NCBI GenBank assembly: GCA_015039365.1
Contig: WION01000360.1
Location: 1-53,706, forward strand
Direction of reading: 5' to 3'
Source: Amanita rubescens
Taxonomy: Eukaryota > Basidiomycota > Agaricomycetes > Agaricales > Amanitaceae
Length of the DNA: 53,706 nt
Shown here: positions 10,649-22,870 of the stretch, piece after piece
How positions within the stretch are numbered: position 1 is the first letter of the stretch
Layout of the letters: each line of letters opens with the position of its first letter
Program-made: the position numbers and the translations under genes
Notes under the pieces: generated by a model
The model's database searches: none
Told to the model about the DNA's origin: nothing
What the model saw: only the letters and a program-made list of their open reading frames with translations

Positions 10649-11914
10649 TCAACTATTCATGTCACTGACGCACTCCCAGATACCTTTCAAGTTCTCCTTC
10701 CAAAGCGTCACTTTACCATCACCACAGCTGACCGCAAGTAGATTGCCTGCTAGGCTCCACGATACACGCCACACTACGTCAGGAAATTTCCCAGGTGGAG
10801 GAGGTGCACCACCGGTTGATGTATAAGTTGACGAAGGATCCAACGCCGTTTTAGCCCATGGCGATGTTGGACTATCTTTTGTCCAAATGAGAACAGTTTT
10901 GTCCTGCGATGCAGTGGCAATGTAACTCCGGGGAAGACCAATGTTAGGGGCCCACGCCACATCTCTAACCCAGTCTGTGTGGCCTTCCAGAATTTCTTCC
11001 TCAACCCAAGATTGGGTATCTTCTCTGTAACCCCAGATTTTCACAAGATTGTCACACCCTGCACTCGCAAAGCGTTTGACTGAAGGCGGTTGGCTAGGCT
11101 GTCCTTGCGCGTTCTGGGTTTGTTGCGGGGTAATAAGAGATCCCGGGAGAATTGCGGGTGCCCATGATACTGCATTGCATCCAATGGCATGACCGTCGAA
11201 AAGGTCAGCACCCCACTGGCCGTCGTCTAATGTTCCATTGTGAGCGTAGTGAAACGAGTGAAAGAGTGGCATACTTTTGAAAGTCAGTACAGATATTTTA
11301 CCATCTGAGGAAGCGCACGCCAGCATGGCACCAAGCTCATGGGGTGCCCAAGAGACCGAATTGACTATACCGGTTAACAAAAAGCGATCGCGGGTTCCTC
11401 AGAACTCACCGGATGCAGTGTGAAGGGTATGTTCTTTCACTTTAGACCAGCCACCAGATACATTGCCCTGACCCTTGCTGTTCCTTCCAGATAAGCACTT
11501 TGCCATCGTACGAGCACGATGCTAGAATATGGCCGTATTTTGGGTGTGCCCAGGCTACTTGCCAGACGGGTCCTGTGTGCCTTTTCATCGTTGTAATATC
11601 AAGTAGAGTTTTTTTCGTGTAGAAGGCCCACCCTTTCAAAGTCTGCCCAGTACGCTGTGTCTCGCCTTCTATCACATCAAATACCTTCACAGTTCGATCC
11701 TGAAGAGCAAGTGGCTAGACGCTTGCCGTAGTAGTCCAGCTGTGCATCGTGCTAGGCAGGATTGTGGAATTAGAAGGTTGCACAGTATACGTGTACAAAA
11801 CTTACGATCATATCATCATGGGCGGTTTCTATTGGAACGGACTCGGAAACAGATGCAGCAGCCTGTAATGACAATGAGAAATTAGACGCGTCCCCCGTTG
11901 AGATGACAGACCAT
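10649..11914 (-). CDS. SEC13: COPII coat and nuclear pore protein SEC13 (WD40)
   Basis: SEC13 pairs with SEC31 in the outer COPII coat at ER exit sites and also serves in the nuclear pore Y-complex. The start is a short exon ATG at 11914-11912 followed by a GTCTGT donor; exon 2 then reads IETAHDDMI and exon 3 [19 protein letters not shown]-repeat blades follow: [70 protein letters not shown] and [20 protein letters not shown]. The order and spacing match yeast and human SEC13. Two frame breaks are seen, at 11699-11700 (in CSSDRTVKVF) and 11472-11474 (in the VLIWKEQQ loop). Each is cured by dropping one duplicated G in the coding strand. The C-terminus ends shortly after [11 protein letters not shown]. 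Confidence 0.92.
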
Positions 11915-12288
11915 TTTTGTTGCGATTAAACAATGTCGCGCTGTTCACTGTTTGAATCGAGTCACGGGAAAACAGCAAAAAATATTTTTTATTTTAGAAG
12001 AAAAATTATATTCCACAGCTTCATTCTAGCACATCTCAGATGCTTCTCCATCGCATTATAGCATTCTTACGCCATAACTATACAGCAGACAGGCTGAATC
12101 ATGCTAACTCCAGCAACAGAGGACCTCTTGGCTTTCAGGCCCATATGAGAACCAACCACCCATTTTAGGAAGTTGTAACCCCGTAACCTCGACTCCTCCT
12201 GTTGTATAAAAGGGTGGACCGGTGAACGTCTACCCAAGCTTGGTGCGACCCGTTGCCTGTACTGGTATAAAGGGTTGGTACCTCTGGA
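11915..12288. other. Intergenic, AT-rich
   Basis: Contains an AT-rich tract at about 11978-12010. No gene is supported. It is flanked by the start of SEC13 (minus) and the start of kinase-like gene K1 (plus), so it is a divergent promoter region of about 370 bases. Confidence 0.5.
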
Positions 12289-13436
12289 ATGATTGACCAG
12301 TCACCTAAACACCTTCCTCCAAATCCTCTAAACCTAACAGCGAAAATTAATCGAACCACAAAAGATCCTTCAGCGCTTGGTGAATTCTCAGACTTCTACA
12401 TTGCAACATACATTTTGCAAGGTCTACCAAAAACTGTGGCAGCTAAGGCATTTCGTGGCAGTCATTCTCGGGACCAGGAGTACATTGATCACTTCACATC
12501 GGTGGGTGGGAGCTTAGTCCTATATACTACATGTTGTTCTTGACCTGTAACGACAGATCTTAGAAAGATATCTGGTTCGTTGGGTGACCTTTCGTCATGA
12601 CAACATCGCAGAGTGCTACGGCTATGCCCTCAACTGTGGGCCTCTACCAGCGCTCATCATGGAATATTACCCGAAGGGGAATATTACACAATACGTTAAA
12701 GGTCAAAATCCATCCTTCGACGACCGAATACGGTTGGTCAGTATTGCACTCCCGTGCACGTATAATCTTTCAGCTGACGCCAGCCTCGTGAAATAGGTCC
12801 TGGACATTGCGCGGGGACTCCAGTACCTACACGCACAGCAACCGCCCGTCGTGCACGGAGACTTACGAGCAGTACGTGTATCATCGGATATAATCCTCGG
12901 ACAGTGGTTCTAACGGGGTTGGTTTCATTACAGGCTAATGTATTTGTGAATGACAAAAAGCACGCGGTCATAGCCGACTTTGAGCTAAGAAAAATCGTTG
13001 ATTACCGAAATTTCACTTCTTACAAACCTGCCGGCCCCGCGAGGTGGATGGCACCCGAATTGTCAGCAGATGACGAAGATGATGACGATGACGAGGATGA
13101 GGATGACAGACCGCACTGTACCCTGGCCACCGATATATTCGCGTTCGCTATGACTATCATTGAAGTATAACCTCTACTCGAACCCGTGTCCCATCGTTAT
13201 GACATGACAGTCTATAGATTTTTACCGGGGAAGTCCCTTTCGCATCAAGAAAGCAAGAAATGCCTATTCTCCGTATCGTCTACAATGGCGGAAGACCAGA
13301 AATACCGAAGGCAATTAGTAGTTGTCAGTGGCTTAATGACCTGCTCAAACGATGTTGGCATCAAGAACCGACACAGAGGCCAACTGCGAGCGAAGTCGTG
13401 GAAATCCTGACTGTGCGCTTCCCTCGTCGTCGTTAG
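12289..13436 (+). CDS. TKL-like protein kinase homologue K1 with DFE in place of DFG
   Basis: Five introns join an intact frame. Exon 1 holds GEFSDFYIA (a degenerate glycine loop) and VAAKAFRGSH with the beta-3 Lys. Then come WVTFRHDNIAECYGYAL, LPALIMEYYPKGNITQYV (hinge), ARGLQYLHAQQPPVVHGDLR (catalytic loop, HGD rather than HRD), ANVFVNDKKHAVIADFELRK (DFE where DFG is expected, codon GAG) and GPARWMAPEL. After that is an insert of about 20 Asp/Glu residues, then TDIFAFAMTIIE, IFTGEVPF and a C-lobe ending RPTASEVVEILTVRF. HGD is common in this basidiomycete kinase expansion; loss of the DFG glycine is not, and suggests altered or lost catalysis. It is paralogous to the copies at 30.5-31.4 and 40.6-41.8 kb. 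Unlike K3, it lacks the intron before the VAAKAF exon. Confidence 0.82.
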
Positions 13437-13827
13437 TTATTCGCTAAACTCATATTACGTAGAAAAACGCCCCTCGATCGGGCTGGTGGTCGTATTTTTT
13501 CTCATATATATCCGGAACAGGATTAGTCAGGACATTTCTTTCTTGAGCTCGCATTCTTTGTATTTCGGATACCCATTATACATGTACATTCTTCCACCAT
13601 GTGCTTCAGGTATCTGCGCTTCAGGTATCAGCACAAGGGAGCTTGTAGATCCAATTCTCATGGCCTTGAGATTGAGATTGGAGAACTGAGAATATCATAC
13701 AGACAATGCACAGACAATATACCTACCTTCTACTTCACAAATGTTAATGTTAATTTGGATTCAAATGAATTAGTTGGCACCCCAAGATTAAAACGTAAAA
13801 GTAGATTAAGTTTCTATTGCATCACAT
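13437..13827. other. Intergenic between convergent genes
   Basis: Lies between the 3' ends of K1 (plus) and elongation factor G (minus). A short duplicated phrase, GCTTCAGGTATC, occurs twice in tandem near 13602-13629. No gene is supported. Confidence 0.5.
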
Positions 13828-16800
13828 CTATTTTTTAGCAGACGGAAGCGTCCTGCGATATGCCTCCTCGAGGTCCTTTTGAAGGTGAGGCAGCACCGGT
13901 TGGTGATTCTATTACAACTCTGGTTAGTTCGTGGATTCCATAGTATAAAGGTGAAACAGACCTTGTATTCCATACTAAATTCACCTGTTTCAGATATAAT
14001 GTTAGGCTGGTGAACCTTCCTCACAATCCGCACTAACCTTTTCCCTGAGTCCCACCACGGAGCTGGTTGGAATAACCAAACATATCATTAAGAGCAACTT
14101 CCGCCGTAACGGTGAATTCGTCGTCCCTAACTTCGCTGTCAATTATGGTGCCACGTCGCGTGTTCAAGCTTCCGATGACAGCGCCTGCGCAAGGTAAGCC
14201 AAGAGTCCGTGGATGTAAGAGAAAATACGTGTACTTTGAAATTCGGCTGGTGCCACAACTTCCACAGTCATAATTGGTTCCAATATGACCGGCTGGGCCA
14301 ATTTGTATGCTTCACGAAAAGCGCCGATGGTAGCCAATCGGAAAGCCAATTCAGAGGAATCGACAGCATGGAAAGCACCTTCCTTCAGCACGAGGCGACA
14401 ACCTGAGATAGGGTTGCCCGAAAGGCTTCCCTTCTCCAGGGCTTCGTAGAATCCCTGTAACACGTTTAGGTTAAACGGTGTATAAACGAAGTCAGGAAGG
14501 AGCACCTTTTCCACTGCGGGAATGAAATTTGAAGGGATACTACCTCCCATAACAACATTCTCGAATGCTACGTCCTTCCCTGTCTCAGAATCCGGTTCCA
14601 TGGGTTCAATATGCCCCACGACCTTCGCATACTGACCGGCACCCCCTGTTTGCTTCTTGTGGGTATGATCAAAATCGGAGCGTTGCGTAACGGTCTCTCG
14701 GAAGTTGACGCGAGGCTTGCCCGTTGTGCAGTCGACATTGTACTCTCGCTTCATCCTCTCCACATAAATCTCAAGGTGCAGTTCTCCCATACCAGAAATT
14801 ATCGTCTGGCGTTAGCAAACTTAGAAACACACGTGTGAAAATCATAGATGCAACATACCTCCTTGCTATTATGGTCCATGTGAACTTTAAATGTTGGATC
14901 CTCTTTTTGGAACCGATGCAACGCTCGTGAGAAGTTGGGTGTCTCGATACCGTTTGCCTTGATAGCGAGGGAAATTACTGGTTCTGGCACAAACATAGAG
15001 GACTAGCGAAATTCTTTACTACAGCAATTCACGCTTAGGGTGTTAACTCACCATGGTTAGGGTAGTAGAGCCATCCGTGAAGGTGTCACCAGACGCGCAT
15101 TCTACACCGAACATGGCACAGATTTCGCCAGGTCCAATAGAATCAACGTCCTACTCTGGTAAGTCCGAGGAATCACGTTAAGCGTTTGGTCTCACGTACT
15201 TCCATCTCGTTACTGTGCATGCGAACGAGCCGCGGAATTTTTACCTTCTTCCCATTTCTAGCGTTGTAAATGATGCCTCCTTTCTTCAAAGTCCCTTGGT
15301 ATACACGCATATATGTTAGTTGGCCATACCGTCCTTCTTCCAGTTTAAAGGCAAGTCCAAGTAACGGTGCATTTGCTGCGGGAGATAGGGGCACAGGCGT
15401 GGAATGACGAAGGAAGACTTGAATCATATGCAACGGTTTCAGCCTGAGCCGGATTGGGAAGATATGCACACACGCCGTCTAGCAAAGGCTGGACACCGGT
15501 ATTTTTAATCGCAGATCCCAGGAATACAGGGGAAAACTTGAGGCCTGTAGTCGCACGACGAATGGCAGCAGCAATCTGATCATTGCTTGGTTTCTCGTCC
15601 ACCAAAAACATCTCGCCGATTTCTTCGTCGACTTCTGCCAACTGCTCGATCAATTCCGTCCGTTTCTGTTCCGCCAGGTCCACGACTGATTCCGGAATTT
15701 CATGTGATACCACGACCTCAGCTCTGCTACATGTCAGATATGCACTTGCGAAGTGTTTGAAGGACAGACCCTTTTGGCCCTTGGTTATAGATGGCCCTCC
15801 AGTGTACCAAGTCAACGACACCCTTGAATTCATCCTCAATGCCGATGGGAACATGGACTGCAGCAGCAGGAATACGGAGTTTTGTTCGAATTTGGTTCAC
15901 GATTCGCCATGGGTTGGCACCAGGCCTAGACATCATAATTATATATGACAAAGAACCATGCAATACAACGAACCTATCCATTTTGTTAATGAATGAAATC
16001 CTGGGAACGTTATACCGCCTCATTTGGCGATCTACTGTAGTTGTTTGGCTCTAGGGAATATGATCAGATTTTTTGGATATGTTACTAATTTTGGACATAC
16101 TTGTACGCCAGCCACAGCGCAAAGAACCAGAACAGCACCGTCAAGAACTCTCAGAGCCCGTTCAACCTCAATTGTGAAATCGACATGTCCTGTGGTCGCC
16201 GTTATCGCATTATTCTTACGATAACAGCTAAATCCCTAACCTGGAGTATCAATGATATTGACGGCATATTTCTGTTTCTTGCCGTCGGGAAGCGTCGCTT
16301 CCCAATCACAGAACGTGGCTGCGCTCTGAATTGTGATGCCCTTTTCCCGTTCCAGCTCCATGCTATCCATCTTTGCGCCAACGGCATCTTTTCCTCGGAC
16401 CTAATTGTTCCCGACTGATATTAGCTTCAGTTATAATGGGCCGAAAGTCGAGAGCAGCACTGGAAATGGTACTGCACATGTTACTCTCGAGGCTATGGCC
16501 ATACAGCGCGGACGCATATGCCAAAAAGGTACGAACCTCATGAATATCCCGAATCCGTCCCGTGTAATAAAGTATTCGTTCTGTTAGTAGTAGTCTTGCC
16601 AGAATCTATGTGTGCGGAGATCCCAATATTTCTCTGAAACATTAACCGTGCAATATCCTGTGGCGTCAAAGGGTGCCGCTGCTGAGCTGGGGGTGCATCG
16701 TCCACTTCAGGTGTGGGTGCTGGCTTCAACGCAACAGCAGCTGAAGCAGCGCGTCTTGCAGAATAGGTAAAGGAGAGTAAGGAATGCCTAGACAGGCATA

Positions 16801-16828
16801 CTCGCGCCCACCCCCTGCCTGCCAGCAT
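13828..16828 (-). CDS. MEF1: Mitochondrial elongation factor G 1
   Basis: GTPase that drives ribosome translocation in mitochondria. The N-terminus ([20 protein letters not shown]) is Arg-rich and hydroxylated, a typical mitochondrial presequence. Motifs in order: [15 protein letters not shown] (G1), [18 protein letters not shown] (switch I), [20 protein letters not shown] (G3), [15 protein letters not shown] (G4), VFLGSAIKN (G5 region), [20 protein letters not shown] (domain 2), [18 protein letters not shown] (domain 3), RETV and [20 protein letters not shown] (domain 5). At least ten short introns are present, several in frame. Two frame breaks are seen, at about 16585-16596 just after the P-loop and at 15403-15404 before [16 protein letters not shown]; each is cured by dropping one base. 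The last exon ends [17 protein letters not shown]. Confidence 0.93.
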
Positions 16829-17031
16829 TCTAGGTGGAGGACCGTGAAATTTGAACAGCGGACTATAACGGCAATAGTACACACTGCTTACGTCAACTCT
16901 TCTCGGAGAACAAAAATAGAAGTTGGCACTATGGCAAATATAACAACTGCTCTCCACAGCTTGACAGCCATGTTGATAATGGCTCAGCGCTCATAAGCCA
17001 TACAGGTAGAATTTACAAAGCTCAGTTTCTT

Positions 17032-18146
17032 ATGATTTCTTCTACCAGTGCCACCGTCATCACGCTGTCAGTGCAGGGATTCCTGTATGGGACATACGAT
17101 GCGACTTTGTTCCATTGTCTCCGATTTCTCGTGTATGACGAGAATCAGAAACGCTTGAAGAGCAGGTCCATTAATTGGCCTCTTCTGTCCATAACCCTCT
17201 TCAACTTCATATTATCGACGAGCTATCTTGGTATTTCATGCCGCATTGCATTTGCCAGTCTTGCAAATGAAGAGGTGGTCGTTGATCAGTTTATCAACGT
17301 GTCCGTACGTGTCCCAATACTTGACTAGAAACAGGCATCCATCATTTCTCCGAAGCACTCTATAGCAAATGGCACAATGCTCATCACCGATGCAGGTCTA
17401 GTACGACGAATACCGTACCCATATACCTCTTAATACTGAAAACATAAATTGTAGATCTACTATTGCCATAAAATCTTTTTTCGCTGCTCGCCGTGGCGCA
17501 TAACCATCTTACCCATCATGCTATGGTTCGCGAATATCGTTTTCTCAGTTTTCCAAATCTGTTGGACTGTGATTCGCCTATTCAATTCAAATGCGTTGTG
17601 GGTATGCCCCCGCCTACGTTACATTCAGCTAGCTTTTTACTCTTGTAGCATCGCGATCACCTTTTATACAACGTGTAAGCAATCGTATTCGGTCGCACAA
17701 CCTTGCCTGACATCTTTCAGTTGCCATCATTTATCGTTTTTGCATTATTTACTATGTTATGAGGGAAAGCCATGGCGACGCCACAAGGCACCCTCTATTC
17801 AGTTTATGTCGAGTCTTTGCAGAGTCTGGTATATCTTATACACTGACAAGAGTACTAAACTTGATCACGACATCGAGCGGGCTTGAGCCACAGCTATTGA
17901 AATGTCTGTTCAACGTTCTGGTACGTCTCAGATACTCTCTCTCTCAGATATGCTTGGATGCGATGTTGTACATGTTAGAACTTCTCCGTGGCTTGCATCA
18001 TGTTCAATCTAATTCAGATTCGCATGAAGCAGCGCCAAAACAATCGGCAAAGCCCACCTATTTCTCCCATGCAGTTTCAATCCGTCAGAATGACGTATTT
18101 AGAGGAAGATACTGCTGGGTCTGGAAGACAAGCCTCTCCACGGTAG
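17032..18146 (+). CDS. Multipass membrane protein, basidiomycete-type
   Basis: Not assigned to a named family. Exon 1 has two clear hydrophobic helices (around QGFLYGTYDATLFHCLRFLV and INWPLLSITLFNFILSTSYL). The exon near 17518 adds two or more (MLWFANIVFSVFQICWTVIR, YIQLAFYSCSIAITFY). The exon near 17800 reads SGISYTLTRVLNLITTSSG. The last exon, after an acceptor at about 17971, encodes NFSVACIMFNLIQ and then a charged, Ser/Pro/Gln-rich tail ending TAGSGRQASPR. The pattern of about seven helices followed by a cytosolic tail resembles the large set of basidiomycete integral membrane proteins of unknown function. The exon joins between 17300 and 17960 are approximate. The start lies 203 bases from the divergent mitochondrial EF-G start. 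Confidence 0.55.
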
Positions 18147-18298
18147 CGATGCTTTGATCCGGTCGGTCAATGGTTGGCGATGGACCGCCAGCCCCTTATA
18201 ACAGGCTGCAACAAATGGTTTGCACTTGTACGCACCCAGATAGCACGATGTGAAACACGCATAAATGTATAATGGTAGTATGTACTAGTACACGAGTG

Positions 18299-20405
18299 TC
18301 AAACGGAATGTAGTTGTTTCTTTGCAATCACTTGGCGGAAAATCTCAAGCGAGACTGCAGGTTGGAATGCAGGCTGCCAACGTCAATCAGTTAAACAAAG
18401 CACGTTATGCCTTTTGATGAACTAACCACTTCATGGCCAGACTGGTATATCCGTCTAAAATGCAAATCTTAAGTAAAATCGTCAGCTACCATCTCAAAAT
18501 TTACGTACGCGAAAGAAAAGTTGTCAATGTTCACATATTGACCAACGGCTTTGCCATCCATTTCCAAGGTGGCGAATGGAGTATGTTTCAGCCTCTCCTT
18601 TCCATACCAATCCATGGCCCGAATTGAAGCCCATCCGCCGACCCAGTTACAGCTGCAGGGTATTAGTTGACGAAATGGATCGGCATCCTTTTAAATACAT
18701 ACTTGATGTCAGCATCGCCGGCCTTTAGACATTGATGAGTAAAGCCGGGCGTTAGCCGAAGTTTAGAACTTACCCAGATCAGAACCTTGAGCTTCGAATT
18801 GACTAGAGCAGCAAGTCGGGGAAGGAGAGACCTCGCATCCTATAGTTTAGTAACAATTACCAAACGGTCGTGACTAGAACACATTCAACAGTTGAAACAC
18901 TTACATCACCCGTTTTCTCAAACAGGATATTAGACGGATCAGAACACTCTCCATAAGCTGATTCAGCCCCAATCCTTGCCATGATCGTAGCGTTTGCCAA
19001 AAGATTCAAGTAATGCTCAGGAGGGAATAACGCAGACGAATTCTGGCGCAGGTCATTAATATCTCGGTTTCCGACTGCCAATTCGGACATTGTACCCTGC
19101 CATTCCAGAAATCAAACAGGTCCAAATTCAGAGAATTGAGAGAACGAACGCAGGAATTGATCTGCAGTGTTACAGATGTCGTTCGACTTTGATGAATTGC
19201 CAGGCAGCATAACAAGCATTTAACTGATCTTTGCAACCACCCCTCTTGTACCAATCATTCCGCATTTCTTGCAATACAGAGTCGTTCTGCAACTGGCCAT
19301 ATCCAGGTGCATTCGTCGCAAAGTCCAGGTACGACTTGTATTGGATTCAATGGATCATACCAACCACTTCTCGAGTTAGCTCAGCTTAATCATCAATACG
19401 TACGATGCTCACTTGTTTATCATCAGCGCGCTAACGACGATTTCGATACCCTTTATTTTTCCGCTTCGAATGAGGGCATTCTGGTGGTCGAAATACGCGA
19501 CAAACTCGGGCCCGTAGTGACCGCCATAACTCTCAGTGGCAAAAATAAATCTGTAAGTGGGATGAAGAGTCAGCATGTTTCATTGGTGTACAGATAGACA
19601 ATGGACTGACTCCCGGCTTTGGTATTTAGAAAATGCTTGACTTTCGAAAAGGATTTGAAAAGTTTTCCATACGGGCGGGGCAGCTGCAGATGTGCTATCG
19701 ACGGTGTCGGTGCCATAAGAAAATCCAGTTCCAATGGGCTGATCGATATAGATTACTGTCATATTTTTGTAAGGACGTGTTCGCTATTTAATTCATATCT
19801 TGCTTACCGTTACTGAGATTGTTCCAGCTGTACGGAAAATTCAATAGTCGATATATATTTTAAAATCACAAACTAAAGGGGCCCGACCTGTACGGGTTAT
19901 GTAATATCGTTTGACCGTCGGGTGCAACATGACAAGGCCCATTTTCTGTTGTCCGTTATATACGTGAATGGAATTTAAATGCATCTAAATCACCTTGAAA
20001 AAGACCTATCATGGACGAACAGCCGGGGCCACCGTTTAACCTGTATACAATATATCCGACAAACCTCCTTCAAACAATCCAGATCACGTACCAGAGTGTG
20101 AATGGTGCTGTCTCCGCGTTCTCTCGTGCCTCGAAAAACCAGAACCACTGTCAAGAGTGTTCAATAAACTGGTTTAAGTGTGTTGACCGAGAGCATACTA
20201 TATGCTGTGTGTCTGCGATGTCGACGTAGCCAGATTTTTGGTGGACGCCAGGGGTCGTCTCGCACACCCCGGAATCAGAAACATAGCGTAACTTGCTATC
20301 AGGCTGCGCAACGGAATCAAATGTTGTGTGCTTGACAGACGTTATGGCATAGACGTAGTTCGCGAGGCAGAGCCAAAGTGGGAACCGAAAGCGAACAAAG
20401 ACCAT
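18299..20405 (-). CDS. Secreted serine carboxypeptidase, family S10
   Basis: Extracellular or vacuolar exopeptidase of the alpha/beta-hydrolase fold. The N-terminus MVFVRFRFPLWLCLANYVYA is a signal peptide. Motifs: [65 protein letters not shown] (catalytic Ser), KVLIWAGDADINCNW (catalytic Asp) and IYQSGHEV followed by PAFQP (catalytic His). About eleven short introns. The order GNRDINDLRQNSSALFPPEH and NWVGGWASIRAMDWYGKE matches fungal carboxypeptidase S1-like proteins. The frame breaks at 19200-19206 (before GNSSKSNDICNTADQF), where one extra base is the simplest cause. The segment 19080-19180 is also unclear: one frame has a lone TGA and the other needs two further compensating shifts. The start codon is fixed by the signal peptide. 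Confidence 0.85.
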
Positions 20406-20417
20406 TGGATCCGAAAG

Positions 20418-20534
20418 CCAAATAGGCGTTCCTTTCCCCGATAGTTATACCGTCCTCGGGGACGCCGAACCAACGCTAAATAGGCATTCCTTTCCACGAT
20501 AGTTATGCCGTTCCTCGAGGATGCCGAACCAACC
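20418..20534. repeat. Two-copy tandem repeat in the S10 carboxypeptidase promoter
   Basis: Copy 1 (20418-20475, 58 bases) and copy 2 (20476-20534, 59 bases) align along their whole length with a handful of substitutions and one length difference. Shared blocks include AAATAGGC, TTCCTTTCC, CGATAGTTAT and GCCGAACCAAC. The repeat starts 13 bases upstream of the carboxypeptidase start codon (minus strand). It therefore probably lies in the 5' leader or core promoter. Confidence 0.8.
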
Positions 20535-20900
20535 AATAGGGGCCACATGGTGCACGTTACGAAACCGCTGCGAATCTCATTGTGTCAAATCTGTCGTACG
20601 AGAACGTTAACGTACGTATTAACAACTTCTATTGAAATTGCCTGAAAACACTCGTTCTGCATCAAATTTCACATGGTTACTTGATTGAGCAGGCCATACG
20701 GAGATGATCATAGTATCAACGGCGCATTAGGGAAGTACTTACAGTAGTAATGAGTTGCTTGTCTAACAGAAATTCAAAACCTGCCTTACTTGGATACTGA
20801 CATAACTAGGTGGCGTTGTTTCCAGGGCGGCGATACCGGAAAGCATTTTGGAATGAAGGAGTTGTTGAAACAAGAGAATCAGCAAACTCGGAGTATAGCC

Positions 20901-20909
20901 AAAAAAAAA
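20901..20909 (-). terminator. RNA polymerase III oligo-T terminator of tRNA-Gln
   Basis: Nine consecutive T residues on the minus strand directly follow the 3' end of the tRNA gene. Confidence 0.85.
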
Positions 20910-20991
20910 GGCGCTACCAGGGTTCGAACCTGGGTTTCGGGAAGTTGAGCACGGTCAGAATCCCGAGTGATAACCACTACACTATAGCGCC
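20910..20991 (-). tRNA. tRNA-Gln (CUG anticodon) with an 11-base intron
   Basis: The 82-base minus-strand sequence folds with a 7-base acceptor stem (GGCGCTA with TAGCGCC), a D arm (GTG...CAC), an anticodon stem CGGGA with TCCCG and a T arm CCAGG-TTCGAAC-CCTGG. In the anticodon loop TTCTGA the anticodon CTG follows U33. An 11-base insertion after position 37 (CCGTGCTCAAC) is at the canonical eukaryotic tRNA intron site. The CCA end is not encoded. Confidence 0.9.
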
Positions 20992-21127
20992 TTAACTAAG
21001 GCTGGATATCCTATCCAACAAAACCATTGGTTCTACCGCGCCATCACTTCTCTAAAATATCAAAAGGGTTCCCAAGACATTCAATAAAGGAACTAATAGA
21101 GAAGACCGGTGGTGTAGGCTTGTAACA

Positions 21128-22808
21128 TCACCCCCTATTAAATATTGACGTTGATGTTATTTTGCCCTTCGTAGTACTCGTAGATGACGGGGTAGGCGTT
21201 CCGGTCGGTAATAGATTTGTCCAATTTAAGGCAACTCCAATGGGCTCGATACGCTATTACCCAATGTCAAACAAAATCTTCGAGTGTAAGGAAGAGCCTA
21301 CATCGAATGCTGCTTTCAGTTGCGGATAAAACTTTATAGCCTCCAACATTGTGAAGTTGCTAAGCTCGTGTGTCAAGAATATGGGGCCTATCTGTTATCA
21401 TATTCGGAATTAAGTGTATGGAAGAGGACGAGGCGCCATACAGTATTGAACCGATTCGAGACGGCGTCATTAATGAATTGTTGATAATTGGCATCAATAT
21501 CAGCGGCGGTAACACCGCGCACGCCTCTACGCCAATCTTCTGAATCATAGCCCCACATAATCGTCCGCAGACCTAGCCCATTGGCAATGGCCCGAATGCG
21601 GTCGTCAACGTCGCCGTATGGTGGCTAGTGTAAGGTCAATCGAACGACCTCAGATATTGCGTGAGCTAGTTACCCGCCAGCACGTCGGCGTTATACCAGT
21701 CACTAACTCGATTGCTTGCATCTGAAAATCGTATGAGCTAGCGTTATTCAGACGGTAAATTCGAGTTACACCTATGTCGTCATCAGGTTAAACAGAGCCA
21801 GAGCACATTTGCATCACGTACTATAGTATAGTTCGGCAAATGCATCCTCACTAGTGAACGCGGTCACTATGATACGCATTGAACAAGGATAGGTGAGATT
21901 GTAATCAGGATCCTTACTGTAATGGTGTGACCAGGTATCTGCGACCGTAAACACCCCACTAACTAGCAAATAAGGAGTTTACTCACGGGCACACACTTCA
22001 TGTCCTGACCATCCCATCTGTGTTACTCTCAAAGCAATTGGCGAAGAAATTAACTTACCGTCAGCAGGGGCTCTCTGTGCCTCAAGTGGCCAATCCATGA
22101 CATTGCTACCGATATAAAACATCGCTGTGGAAGAAATCCATCAAGAAGAGATAGTAGGAATTGTCTGACTAACTGGCTCTCTGGTTATTATTGGATAGAA
22201 AATCGTAAAACGCGTTATGTGAGCAATTTGGTCCGTCATCAAAGCCGTATCCCAGCGTGCGTGGCTGACAACCTGTAAGAAGGGTAATGTATACATCAGA
22301 TAAATTTCCAAACCTCCGGGAGTTGATAGACGTCTTGGGGCAAACCCTGATGTTTCGGAATTACACATCCATTAAATGACCACCAGCAGTCAGGATCGCT
22401 CCGTGGATACGACCGAAAAGTGCCCGGAGAGTTCTCAGTTATCGTGCCCTTGCATACAAGGTTAGTAGACGTGGGGACCTTGCTGGAAACGCGTCACCTT
22501 AACAGATATATTTGGAATATCGCCGGATATGGAATTCCATAAGTCGCGTGCGGTATCGTCATTCGGTAGAATTGACGCGGGGTGCCAAATGGGAGGGAAT
22601 AACGACAGGCTATTCGTGACGAGAGAATACGAATACGGCTGGCATTCTACAGCACCATCTACAAGTACGTCAAAGGGTCAAAATTACAATGTGCGAAATT
22701 ACTAATGCGCATACCGCTTATAGCAGCCTCACCAGCTTCCGTTGTGCGGTTGTAGGCGAGACTTAGTGGGAAAAGCAACGCAGAAAGAATGAACCCAGCC
22801 CGCTGCAT
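21128..22808 (-). CDS. Chitin deacetylase (carbohydrate esterase family 4)
   Basis: Removes acetyl groups from cell-wall chitin to give chitosan. The signal peptide is [20 protein letters not shown]. The CE4 motifs are in order: [20 protein letters not shown] (motif 1, catalytic base and metal Asp), GHEVCAHTWSHHYMTAFTS (motif 2, metal His residues), [16 protein letters not shown] (motif 3), MWGYDSEDW (motif 4) and [18 protein letters not shown] (motif 5 with the catalytic His). An N-terminal segment ([34 protein letters not shown]) is typical of basidiomycete chitin deacetylases. About ten short introns. The C-terminus is Ser/Thr-rich ([12 protein letters not shown]) but lacks a hydrophobic GPI tail in this frame. 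The join at about 21822-21830 (after AELYY) does not fit perfectly and may hide a one-base error. Confidence 0.9.
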
Positions 22809-22837
22809 TGTCACCAATGGCGTGTCGCGTTAACCAC

Positions 22838-22870
22838 GGGGGGGGTTGGGGGGTCGGAACGACTTAGGGG
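22838..22870 (+). other. G-rich tract upstream of chitin deacetylase
   Basis: A run of eight G, then TT, then six G (22838-22853), with four more G at 22867-22870. It lies 30-62 bases upstream of the chitin deacetylase start, on the non-transcribed orientation (the mRNA-sense strand is C-rich). It could form a G-quadruplex on the plus strand. Confidence 0.5.

Noticed and set aside
9253..16596. Programmed +1 frameshifting as explanation for breaks in HAL2, SEC13 and EF-G
   Set aside because: The sites share no slippery heptamer or stop-codon context, and occur in unrelated genes; extra-base sequencing error is simpler.
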